A DNA stretch of 49,268 nucleotides, taken from contig NZ_LNZB01000038.1 of the NCBI RefSeq assembly GCF_001468085.1, forward strand, positions 99,617 through 148,884. The letters run 5' to 3'. Both the position numbers and the translations under genes were made by a program. Position 1 is the stretch's first letter, and the number at the start of each line of letters is the position of its first letter. Shown one piece after another: positions 8,777 through 14,478 of this stretch. Under the pieces are notes generated by a model. It was given only the letters and a program-made list of their open reading frames with translations. It did no database searches and was not told the DNA's origin. This DNA comes from Legionella waltersii. GTDB taxonomy: Bacteria > Pseudomonadota > Gammaproteobacteria > Legionellales > Legionellaceae.

Positions 8777-9001
8777 TTACTTTTTTATATGAAACGTTTC
8801 AACCAATCGGTGATGCAATGTTTCTATGCATTCCGCGATGAATACACTTGGGTAGTATTCAAAAGGTTGCCAAAAATCTATTGCATTGTCATCAGTCCCT
8901 AATTCATCATTATGTAACCGATTGATAAGGGTTGAATACTCAATATCATCCGGAAAATAACTGAGGAAAGTAGACGCTGCTGTCAGTTCAAATGAATTCA
9001 T
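8777..9001 (-). CDS. Small acidic hypothetical protein (74 aa)
   Basis: ATG 9001 preceded by AAGGAGAACC. Acidic, aromatic-rich protein (FPDDIEYSTLINRLHNDELG, DFWQPFEYYPSVFIAECIE) with no membrane segment. The charge pattern is compatible with a DNA-mimic or protein-binding role, but no family was recognised. It is a cistron of the ssb operon and has its own attenuator. Confidence 0.65.
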   Translation of the reverse strand: MNSFELTAASTFLSYFPDDIEYSTLINRLHNDELGTDDNAIDFWQPFEYYPSVFIAECIETLHHRLVETFHIKK

Positions 9002-9025
9002 TTTAAGTGGTTCTCCTTAAGTTTT

Positions 9026-9064
9026 AAAAAAGGAGTTGTTCCCGAAGGGATAACTCCCTTCGGG
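9026..9064 (-). promoter_or_regulatory. Attenuator 4: mutually exclusive hairpins before the 9001 start
   Basis: A 10-bp stem CCCGAAGGGA/TCCCTTCGGG (9041-9050 with 9055-9064) competes with GGAGTT/AACTCC (9032-9037 with 9052-9057), which is followed on the transcript by six U (9026-9031). Confidence 0.75.
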
Positions 9065-9077
9065 ATTAATGAAATAA

Positions 9078-9503
9078 TTAAAAAGGAACTTCTTCACATT
9101 CCAACATCGAGTGCATTTGAGCTAAATACTCCTCTGGTGTTGGTTTGTCAGTCTGCTCGGGTAGTTCTTTGGGTTTGGCGTTATCAAGTAATTGGATGGA
9201 TTGCACCACAATATTGATTGATTGCCGTTTCACACCTTCCACGTCAGTCCAGTTATTTGAGCGGAGTTTGCCCTCAATATAAACTTGACTGCCTTTTTGC
9301 AAGCGTTCAACAGCTAAGGCTGCTAATTTCCCAAAAAACACCAGATGATGCCATTCGGTAATGGTTTCCCATTCACCATTACGGCGATAGGATTCATTCG
9401 TGGCAAGGGAGACTGATGCAACCGGATGATGTTCCTTTGTTTGGGTGCTTCTGGGTGAATGACCCACATGCCCTATCAATTGGACTTTGTTTAATACTGC
9501 CAT
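9078..9503 (-). CDS. ssb: Single-stranded DNA-binding protein
   Basis: 141 aa, ATG 9503 with AAGGAGAAC. The OB-fold shows VQLIGHVGHSPRS, VASVSLATNESY, TEWHHLVFFGKLA and KGSQVYIEGKLRSNNWTD, all diagnostic of bacterial SSB. The linker is short, and the acidic tip reads CEEVPF instead of the chromosomal DDDIPF but keeps the terminal Pro-Phe that recruits repair and replication proteins. ICE and plasmid SSBs coat transferred single strands in the recipient. It lies in the middle of a seven-cistron minus-strand operon and is preceded by the longest attenuator of the set. Confidence 0.95.
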   Translation of the reverse strand: MAVLNKVQLIGHVGHSPRSTQTKEHHPVASVSLATNESYRRNGEWETITEWHHLVFFGKLAALAVERLQKGSQVYIEGKLRSNNWTDVEGVKRQSINIVVQSIQLLDNAKPKELPEQTDKPTPEEYLAQMHSMLECEEVPF

Positions 9504-9530
9504 TTTAGTTCTCCTTTAAATGTAATTAAT

Positions 9531-9587
9531 AAAAAATCGCACAATCGGAGAATTCCCGCACAAGGCAGAAGTGTTCCGATTGTGCGG
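9531..9587 (-). promoter_or_regulatory. Attenuator 3: mutually exclusive hairpins before ssb
   Basis: The transcript can form CCGCACAA/TTGTGCGG (9580-9587 with 9556-9563) or a 12-bp stem CGCACAATCGGA/TCCGATTGTGCG (9575-9586 with 9538-9549) followed by AUUUUUU. The GCACAA segment is shared, so the two cannot coexist. The second is a textbook intrinsic terminator just ahead of the ssb ribosome binding site. Confidence 0.85.
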
Positions 9588-9628
9588 ATTAAAACGGGTA
9601 AAACAAATAACAGGGTTAATCCTGCTTC

Positions 9629-9838
9629 CTAGACCAACTGCATAGAATGGTTCGTTGTGGTATTCCTTGCAATTATCCCATTCAACGTTCGAGCGCCAAT
9701 TTGAAGTTGTGCTATGTCTTCTGCTGATAATTCATGCTGATAGACATGAAGTTCAGCGATAGAGCGCAATAAATCAAAAAAGGCTAAATCGGTTCGAGTG
9801 CATTGGTTGGTGTATTCTGCAAAAGATGGATGTTGCAT
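9629..9838 (-). CDS. Small hypothetical protein (69 aa)
   Basis: ATG 9838 with AAGGAG upstream. Unrecognised helical protein (TDLAFFDLLRSIAELHVYQH, LSAEDIAQLQIGARTLNGII). Second cistron of the ssb operon, preceded by its own hairpin pair. No function can be assigned. Confidence 0.65.
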   Translation of the reverse strand: MQHPSFAEYTNQCTRTDLAFFDLLRSIAELHVYQHELSAEDIAQLQIGARTLNGIIARNTTTNHSMQLV

Positions 9839-9854
9839 GGGTTTTCTCCTTAAA

Positions 9855-9905
9855 TATTGGGAAATTACCCTTGCCCCATGGAGGAAGTGTGATTTCCCCT
9901 ATGGG
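9855..9905 (-). promoter_or_regulatory. Attenuator 2: mutually exclusive hairpins before the 9838 start
   Basis: CCCAT/ATGGG (9901-9905 with 9875-9879) interleaves with a perfect 7-bp stem GGGAAAT/ATTTCCC (9892-9898 with 9859-9865) followed on the transcript by AAUAUUU. Weaker than its neighbours, but the order of arms is the same. Confidence 0.6.
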
Positions 9906-9925
9906 TTACAAACCTTTAAATAGGC

Positions 9926-10282
9926 TTAGTGATTGAAATGAATTAACGCTGAAAGATAGGTTGCAATAGACAAGCCAACGGTAATAATTGTCACTATAGT
10001 CCAGCGACGATTAGCGGCAAGTTCATTCATCATGTTGTGCCAAATCGTATCGCTTCGACTACGGCCCTCTTTCAGTTCCTGTTTTAGTTCGCCAAGCTCC
10101 AGAGCGTGATGATTTGCCTCCAGATCGTTACGCATTGCAATATCTTGCATACGCGCATCAAATTCACGTTGTTGTTCAGCAAGTTTTTTATCCTGCTCAA
10201 CAAATACTTGTCTGACGGCTTCACTTAACATGTTATCCACCTCTTCGACGCTATAAATGTTGTAGATTTCTATCTGAGTCAA
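9926..10282 (-). CDS. DUF1640-like coiled-coil membrane protein, C-terminal part
   Basis: 118-aa frame starting at TTG 10282. A long charged coiled coil (residues about 25-85, with KKLAEQQREFDARMQDIAMR) leads into a C-terminal transmembrane helix (TIVTIITVGLSIATYLSALI). This matches the DUF1640 architecture of a short N-terminal motif, a coiled coil and a membrane anchor. The expected N-terminal motif lies immediately upstream in another frame (10279-10377), so this is probably the distal part of one gene broken at a six-T run. Function unknown; small proteins of this kind are common in mobile elements. Confidence 0.65.
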   Translation of the reverse strand: MTQIEIYNIYSVEEVDNMLSEAVRQVFVEQDKKLAEQQREFDARMQDIAMRNDLEANHHALELGELKQELKEGRSRSDTIWHNMMNELAANRRWTIVTIITVGLSIATYLSALIHFNH

Positions 10283-10377
10283 TGTGGAAAAAATCCCTCA
10301 GATGACTCTTTAGAAAATCCACTCTCTTTAAGAATCTTAGCATATTTTAAGGTATCTGTCTGAATACGCACGACCAT
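10279..10377 (-). CDS. N-terminal piece of the DUF1640-like gene
   Basis: ATG 10377 is preceded by CAGGAGAA. The 32-codon frame reads IQTDTLKYAKILKESGFSKE, the typical DUF1640 opening, and ends at TGA 10279. The downstream frame is -1 relative to it, and the six-T run at 10288-10293 is the obvious place for the shift. If ribosomes or the polymerase slip there, one 150-aa protein results. Otherwise it is a leader peptide coupled to the TTG at 10282, or a mutation. Confidence 0.6.
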   Translation of the reverse strand: MVVRIQTDTLKYAKILKESGFSKESSEGFFPH

Positions 10378-10386
10378 TTCTCCTGT

Positions 10387-10433
10387 AAAAAACCGGAGAA
10401 ATAATCAGCAAACGCTGAGTTCTTCTCCAGCGT
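10387..10433 (-). promoter_or_regulatory. Attenuator 1: mutually exclusive hairpins before the DUF1640-like gene
   Basis: ACGCTG/CAGCGT (10412-10417 with 10428-10433) overlaps GGAGAA/TTCTCC (10395-10400 with 10423-10428), which is followed on the transcript by GG and six U (10387-10392). The ribosome binding site and ATG 10377 come directly after. Confidence 0.7.
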
Positions 10434-10646
10434 ATGCCTACGTCATTCACCTTTTTTAAACATGGTTGAATAACCCAAATTGTTAAAGAATACATTCTCA
10501 AAATGGGTTTGTCTGATAAGTATCAGACAATGAATTCAAACGAGTTCAAAACAAGATTAATTGCTTTAATGAAATAAAAATAAAGGACTACACCTCTATT
10601 CTTTTAAGGGATTCAATATTTGTGTATTGAATTAAGGTATATCAGG

Positions 10647-10692
10647 TTCCCGACTAAACGCTCAGCTACAGTGATTGGGGAATTAGGGTAGC
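10647..10692 (-). ncRNA. Leader pseudoknot, copy A
   Basis: On the transcript GCUAC (10692-10688) pairs with GUAGC (10669-10665), and UUCCC inside that loop (10682-10678) pairs with GGGAA (10651-10647) downstream, giving an H-type pseudoknot. Copy B keeps both stems with an A-U to G-C exchange in the first. Stretches between the stems (AAUCAC, CGUUUAGUC) are invariant in the two copies, which suggests a ligand or tertiary role. Confidence 0.65.
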
Positions 10693-10697
10693 AATTT

Positions 10698-10751
10698 AAC
10701 GAGACCAAGGTTTTTTGGTTTCTTCCGAATTTCACGGATTCATCAGTCGCT
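10698..10751 (-). ncRNA. Type I hammerhead ribozyme, copy A
   Basis: The transcript carries the full hammerhead core in order: CUGAUGA (10746-10740), a stem II hairpin UCCG/CGGA, GAAA (10722-10719), a stem III hairpin ACCAA/UUGGU, then C17 (10703) in the GUC cleavage triplet. Bases after C17 (UCGUU, 10702-10698) pair with bases before CUGAUGA (AGCGA, 10751-10747) to close stem I, with one G-U pair. Stem I is the open end, so this is type I. The first pair of stem II is an A-A mismatch here but A-U in copy B. A TATAAT box lies just upstream, so the ribozyme is at the very 5' end of the ssb-operon mRNA. Confidence 0.8.
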
Positions 10752-10761
10752 TCTCTTGTGT

Positions 10762-10767
10762 ATTATA
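10762..10767 (-). promoter_or_regulatory. -10 box of the ssb operon
   Basis: A perfect TATAAT on the minus strand predicts a transcript start near 10755, directly at hammerhead stem I. No good -35 hexamer was found at 16-18 bases, so an activator may be needed. Confidence 0.55.
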
Positions 10768-10825
10768 CTAATAATAGTGGTAAAAAACCATAAAATTCTC
10801 AATAAATTTCCAATAAAAACATCTA

Positions 10826-11725
10826 TCACCCTATGTAGACCTTCACAATATTTAATCTACAGTGCCCAAGTTCGCGAACCAGGATATGCCTGGCTCGCCT
10901 ATCCCAATCCTGTTCAGTTAATGACAGTTCCTTAAACGGCCTCCCTCCAGCAATAGGTGGCAATAGCCCTTTTGTATCGTTATCAAAATAGGCAGTTAAC
11001 TCTTGATACCGACGTTGGGCATAGGCGTGCCGTAAACCATGTAAATTAGTTAATCCCATGCGAGAAGTTAGCGTTTTATAATGTCCGAGTTGTTCTTTAT
11101 AGGATTTTTTAGGAGGTATAAGCGATTGCCCTGGTAAGACCAATTGATGTACCTTGGCAAGCCAAAGACGCTGCGCTTCGGTTCTGATACTTATAATCCT
11201 CCCTATACCGCCTTTAGTCCAACTTGGCTGGATGAAGAGATTATTTTCTTTATGGGCTTCACTGAGAGTGAATTTAAGGGATTCTTCACGCCTGAACCCA
11301 AAAAGCGCTTGTCCTTCAAGTGATAGACGGATGTATGGGTCGTCACATAAGGATAAATCCAAGGATGTGATCGCTTTATTCACGGTCGGCAGATAAGAAC
11401 GCTCCTTAATTTGGTAAGCGCTATTATCCGGTTTAATTAGTTCAGGATAGCCTAGAGTAGCTGCCATTTGCCTAAGCTTTGCCATGTAATTTTTAATAGT
11501 TGCAGGGCTTTTATCTTGTTTTTTCCAGTGTTCAACTAAAGCATGAACATGCCTTTCTTTAATACCTTTGATATGCCCGACCTTAAAGCCTAATTCATGC
11601 AAATCTTTAATGCAGCGAACCAACATAACTCGCGTATCCGCACGAGTACTATAAGACTGAATGTTCATCATTTTCACGAGATTGTGAATCGAATAGGTTG
11701 CACTTCTTAGCTTGGTATTACTCAT
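10826..11725 (-). CDS. ICE tyrosine recombinase (Integrase_1 type)
   Basis: 299 aa. The N-terminal helical arm (residues about 10-100) includes KQDKSPATIKNYMAKLRQMA. The catalytic domain shows Arg in ALFGFRREESLKF, a candidate Lys in TKGGIGR, His-x-x-Arg in LHGLRHAYAQRRYQEL, and LGHCRLNIVKVYIG with the His and the Tyr nucleophile. This is the phage_int_SAM_2/Integrase_1 group found in ICEs. All catalytic residues are present. It overlaps the upstream recombinase-like gene by 8 bases, so the two are translationally coupled, and both lie under the copy B ribozyme leader. Probably the enzyme that integrates or excises this element or a module of it. Confidence 0.9.
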   Translation of the reverse strand: MSNTKLRSATYSIHNLVKMMNIQSYSTRADTRVMLVRCIKDLHELGFKVGHIKGIKERHVHALVEHWKKQDKSPATIKNYMAKLRQMAATLGYPELIKPDNSAYQIKERSYLPTVNKAITSLDLSLCDDPYIRLSLEGQALFGFRREESLKFTLSEAHKENNLFIQPSWTKGGIGRIISIRTEAQRLWLAKVHQLVLPGQSLIPPKKSYKEQLGHYKTLTSRMGLTNLHGLRHAYAQRRYQELTAYFDNDTKGLLPPIAGGRPFKELSLTEQDWDRRARHILVRELGHCRLNIVKVYIG

Positions 11726-12524
11726 AGCAATAACTCCAGAAGGTACTTGCCGCGGTTATACTCATTTCTTCTTTAATCATGTTTGTTGCCAATTGTTTAG
11801 GGAACTCATTTAATTCCTGCAGACGGGCTTTGGCGTATAAATAGCGATACTGAATGCCTGTTGATAAACCTGCTTGTTTCAGGGCATAGTGATAAACAAG
11901 TTTGAGGTGGGTTTCGCCTAAACACTCTTTTAGGTTTTGTGATGCCGTTATGTGCGTATGAATAGAGGTTATTATTTTTTTTTGCATTGGTGAGTGGATT
12001 GGAATAGCTCGGTCTTTGCTGTTGCTGCTGATTTCTCGCGTAATGAGCAGGAAATCTTCTTTAATATGAATATTGGGAACCAGCTGTATAGCCTCAAAGC
12101 GCGTTAGTCCAAAATGGCTTTGTAAGGCAAATTGGATGGCAGCGATAGGGTCGTTTAATTGAGTAAGCACAGCGTCTCTGTCAATAATAGGCTTTTTATT
12201 CACTCGTGATTTTGTTAATTGCAAACTGGCATTATCAATGCCATTAATGGGGTGTTCAATGGTGTTCAAAAAAGCACGGAAACACACTAAATAATTCATG
12301 ATGGTGGCGTTTTTTAAGCCGCTTTTCTTCCAAAAATCTACTAATTGGATGACGTGTGCGGTGCTTAGGGCATACCAAGTAGCTGGAATTTCCCGAAGAC
12401 AATAAAAATCTTCAATAATTTTATGCAAGACAAAATAACGCAATTGGCGTTGTTTGTAGGCACCCTGATTGTTGTATTTCAGGTGTTGGTTAACGGTGTT
12501 GATTAGCGTTTTTTTTCTCGACAT
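11718..12524 (-). CDS. Degenerate tyrosine-recombinase partner
   Basis: 268 aa from ATG 12524 (GTGAGG upstream); a GTG at 12533 is the alternative. Its fold parallels the downstream recombinase: an N-terminal arm (LKNATIMNYLVCFRAFLNTI), the first catalytic Arg in HFGLTRFEAIQL, and YRYLYAKARLQEL aligned with the HGLRHAYAQRRYQEL block. The His of His-x-x-Arg is replaced, and the C-terminus stops before a GH...Y segment, so the nucleophile is missing. It is therefore unlikely to cut DNA and may be a structural or directionality partner of the active enzyme. The 8-base overlap with that gene supports joint function. Confidence 0.75.
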   Translation of the reverse strand: MSRKKTLINTVNQHLKYNNQGAYKQRQLRYFVLHKIIEDFYCLREIPATWYALSTAHVIQLVDFWKKSGLKNATIMNYLVCFRAFLNTIEHPINGIDNASLQLTKSRVNKKPIIDRDAVLTQLNDPIAAIQFALQSHFGLTRFEAIQLVPNIHIKEDFLLITREISSNSKDRAIPIHSPMQKKIITSIHTHITASQNLKECLGETHLKLVYHYALKQAGLSTGIQYRYLYAKARLQELNEFPKQLATNMIKEEMSITAASTFWSYCYE

Positions 12525-12550
12525 TGTCCTCACCCTTTATAAAATCTTCA

Positions 12551-12648
12551 CTACGTTTACCCGGGAATTAGGTTTAGTGTTGCTCGAGCAGCCCATAAAA
12601 ATGGTGCTTGGTTAAACCACAAGGCTCGATCTGGGGGTAAACCCGTAG
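12551..12648 (-). other. Structured intergenic segment between the small gene and the recombinase pair
   Basis: GGGTAAA...CGTAG (12635-12648) and CTACGTTTACCC (12551-12562) pair over 12 bases with a two-base bulge. Nested inside are the palindromes GCTCGAGC and GGTTTAACC. No open frame longer than 20 codons fits. It may be an RNA switch for the recombinase genes or the recombinase binding/attachment region. Confidence 0.5.
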
Positions 12649-12729
12649 TTGCTTCATATATCAGTAAAACAGTGTTTTTTTTATTTCGTTTTTCTCCTTG
12701 CCGGTCATTAGTTAAAGGTCAATGTTCCG

Positions 12730-12966
12730 TTATGCCATTTGTTTAATAAGTTTATTGGTTAATGCTTCTAACGCTTCATCGGTCACTAAACTATTAATCA
12801 ATTTTTTAAAAGTCGGTCGCATTTCAGTCGCTTGTTCTACGGATTTTTGTACTTGTATTAATCGTTCAAAGTTCTCCTGATTTAATAGATATTCTTTCTT
12901 GTCTTGCAGCTCATCAATAACAGATAGAGTTTCTTTGTTGCTAATATCACGGGCGGAATTGTTCAT
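12730..12966 (-). CDS. Small helical protein heading the recombinase operon
   Basis: 78 aa, ATG 12966 with CTGGAGAAC. All-helical and charged (LSVIDELQDKKEYLLNQENF, EALEALTNKLIKQMA), with no known motif. First cistron of the recombinase operon, about 430 bases after the ribozyme leader. Its position would suit an excisionase-like or regulatory role, but the sequence does not show a DNA-binding fold. Confidence 0.6.
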   Translation of the reverse strand: MNNSARDISNKETLSVIDELQDKKEYLLNQENFERLIQVQKSVEQATEMRPTFKKLINSLVTDEALEALTNKLIKQMA

Positions 12967-12994
12967 AAGTTCTCCAGTTTAAGGTGTTAAAATT

Positions 12995-13020
12995 AAAAAA
13001 TGCCGTCATTTAAGGCAGCA
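12995..13020 (-). terminator. Terminator-like hairpin in the recombinase leader
   Basis: ATGC...GCAT with inner GCC/GGC pairs (13000-13021) is followed on the transcript by six U (12995-13000). It sits between the leader and the first cistron, the position of an attenuator. The stem has one mismatch and I did not find a clear competing stem. Confidence 0.45.
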
Positions 13021-13290
13021 TGTCACAGTCAAAACCATCAAAAAATCCAATGTATTGATTCACAACACAACAATCATTCTCTGTAGTTCAAAAGTCAAAA
13101 TTTAATAGTCAAAGTTTTTTATTCGAAATATCAATAGATAAAAAATTCATCATCGATAGTTCAATGGGTTCAACGAACTTGTAAAGCAAGGTGTTGATTA
13201 TGAAAGGTCAACAGAATTCCTGTTGTTAGTGACTAACCGTTAAAAAACTGCGGTTAATTTTTTGGTCCTGAGCAAACAGGTGAGTTATGG

Positions 13291-13336
13291 TTCCCGACTA
13301 AACGTCCAGCTGCGGTGATTTGGGAATTAGGGCAGC
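13291..13336 (-). ncRNA. Leader pseudoknot, copy B
   Basis: GCUGC (13336-13332) pairs with GCAGC (13313-13309), and UUCCC (13326-13322) pairs with GGGAA (13295-13291), interleaved as in copy A. The first stem differs from copy A by a compensating exchange (A-U to G-C). The joining segments are invariant. Confidence 0.65.
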
Positions 13337-13341
13337 AATGT

Positions 13342-13395
13342 CACAAGACCAGGTGTTCTTGGTTTCATCCGGATTACACGGATTCATCAGTTGTG
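13342..13395 (-). ncRNA. Type I hammerhead ribozyme, copy B
   Basis: CUGAUGA (13390-13384), stem II AUCCG/CGGAU (13383-13379 with 13371-13367), GAAA (13366-13363), stem III ACCA/UGGU closing at 13348, then C17 (13347). UUGUG (13346-13342) pairs with CACAA (13395-13391) as stem I. Compared with copy A, four of the five stem I pairs differ in sequence yet remain paired, and stem II regains its first pair. This covariation is strong evidence for a functional fold. The -10 box at 13403-13408 puts the start of transcription at the start of stem I. Confidence 0.85.
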
Positions 13396-13402
13396 TTCTT
13401 CA

Positions 13403-13408
13403 AGTATA
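13403..13408 (-). promoter_or_regulatory. -10 box of the recombinase operon
   Basis: TATACT on the minus strand lies 7-8 bases before the first base of hammerhead stem I. No convincing -35 hexamer was seen at standard spacing. Confidence 0.5.
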
Positions 13409-13527
13409 GTAGCAAATTGACTGGCATCTCTCAATAAAATACAAGGACTATTTATCAAAAATAAGTGTTTTTTTCAGGCAATAATGTTCAGTAAATAATC
13501 GATTTTGATTCGGTCAGATAGAGAGTG

Positions 13528-13562
13528 ACCGAATTTTCAATGTAACCCATTGAAAATTCGGT
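13528..13562. repeat. 15-bp perfect inverted repeat
   Basis: ACCGAATTTTCAATG (13528-13542) and its complement (13548-13562) flank TAACC. First of several strong hairpins in the non-coding 13430-13994 region. Confidence 0.75.
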
Positions 13563-13580
13563 TGTTTAATGCAGCGAATC

Positions 13581-13616
13581 GCTGCGTCACTGGCAGTAAA
13601 AGGCCAGTGACGCAGC
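13581..13616. repeat. 14-bp perfect inverted repeat overlapping a competing hairpin
   Basis: GCTGCGTCACTGGC (13581-13594) is repeated in inverse at 13603-13616. Its first five bases also belong to a smaller hairpin GCAGCG/CGCTGC (13571-13585), so the two compete. A further hairpin GCCTC/GAGGC lies at 13638-13653. Confidence 0.7.
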
Positions 13617-13800
13617 GGTCAAAGCCCGGGAATAGCGCCTCCTTCCAGAGGCTAAAAAGTTGCAGCTATTTAAAATGATGCTGCAAGGGTAGTCTGTTAT
13701 TTCTTGCTAAATAACATGCTAATTACCCCAGGCTTTGCCTCCCCTTAAAGGGGATATTGGTCTTGTTGAGGATTATTTCCTGGCCTGAACTGGCCGCAAA

Positions 13801-13868
13801 CCATCCTGCAAGACACTTAAAAGGAGTCATCTTATTGCCCACATACCCACACTAGAGCTTCACTTAGG
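13801..13868. repeat. 68-bp direct repeat, copy R1
   Basis: Matches 14479-14546 at roughly three of four positions, with identical blocks CTGCAAGAC, CCACATA and CACACTAGAGCTT. It starts with CATCCTGC, which fits the YATCCTGY nick consensus of IncP-type origins. The pair brackets a single small gene. Confidence 0.7.
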
Positions 13869-13901
13869 TTGAAGTTTGTTACGCTTCGTGTGGGTATGTG
13901 G
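13839..13901. repeat. 14-bp perfect inverted repeat with 35-base loop
   Basis: CCACATACCCACAC (13839-13852) and GTGTGGGTATGTGG (13888-13901), with an inner CTTCA/TGAAG stem. The left arm lies inside direct repeat R1; copy R2 lacks the right arm. Confidence 0.75.
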
Positions 13902-13994
13902 ACAAAAGAATTCAATGATTTTTCAGTAGCTTAAAATTTGATGTTTGATGCAAAGATGATAGGATGCACTCCCAAAATGATATAAGGATTGTTA

Positions 13995-14342
13995 ATGAAA
14001 AAAATATTTTTTCTGTTTATTTTTCTTCCCATGACCCTGAATGCAGCTCATTTATTTGAAAATCTGGAATTAGCAAAAAAATGCCACAAACTCTCCATCT
14101 TTATTGATGAACTCGCTGCCGCTGAGCAGGTCTCTTTTTGTAAAAACAAAGTTCATAGCGCTTCCACTTATACTGAAATGGCTGCAAATGATTTGATGTT
14201 TGATGGTTCTAATTCTGCTAAATTGAAATTGGAACTAGCAATCAGAGATCTTGCTTATTCCGCAGTTGAAGATTGTACTAAAGCAAGCGATATCGCTCTT
14301 ACAAAAAATGAATTGCAAAAAATTCATGATGTTATCCCGTAG
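13995..14342 (+). CDS. Small secreted hypothetical protein
   Basis: 115 aa from ATG 13995 (AAGGA upstream). A clear Sec signal peptide (KKIFFLFIFLPMTLNAA, cleavage near residue 20) is followed by a helical domain with three cysteines (KKCHKL, SFCKNK, EDCTKA). A periplasmic or exported fate is likely. It lies alone between direct repeats R1 and R2, like a one-gene cassette, and hairpins follow it. No family recognised. Confidence 0.65.
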   Translation: MKKIFFLFIFLPMTLNAAHLFENLELAKKCHKLSIFIDELAAAEQVSFCKNKVHSASTYTEMAANDLMFDGSNSAKLKLELAIRDLAYSAVEDCTKASDIALTKNELQKIHDVIP

Positions 14343-14372
14343 TTATTTGAAGCCGAAAGTTAGAGTTACATG

Positions 14373-14446
14373 TCACCGATCAATATCGGTGATCTTGGAA
14401 ATGGGATTATTCAAATTTATTTTGAGATCACCAATTGTGATCTCAA
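14373..14446. repeat. Two consecutive hairpins after the cassette gene
   Basis: TCACCGAT/ATCGGTGA (14373-14380 with 14385-14392) and TTGAGATCAC/GTGATCTCAA (14422-14431 with 14437-14446). Neither has a U-run, so they may be mRNA-stabilising or recombination structures rather than terminators. Confidence 0.6.
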
Positions 14447-14478
14447 GTATTGTTCATTGATTTATGCTGAGCGAAAAG

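Noticed and set aside
10641..10755. Cobalamin or other metabolite riboswitch in the ssb leader
   Set aside because: A first look suggested a B12-box-like run, but the sequence fits the hammerhead core exactly and lacks the B12 core elements.
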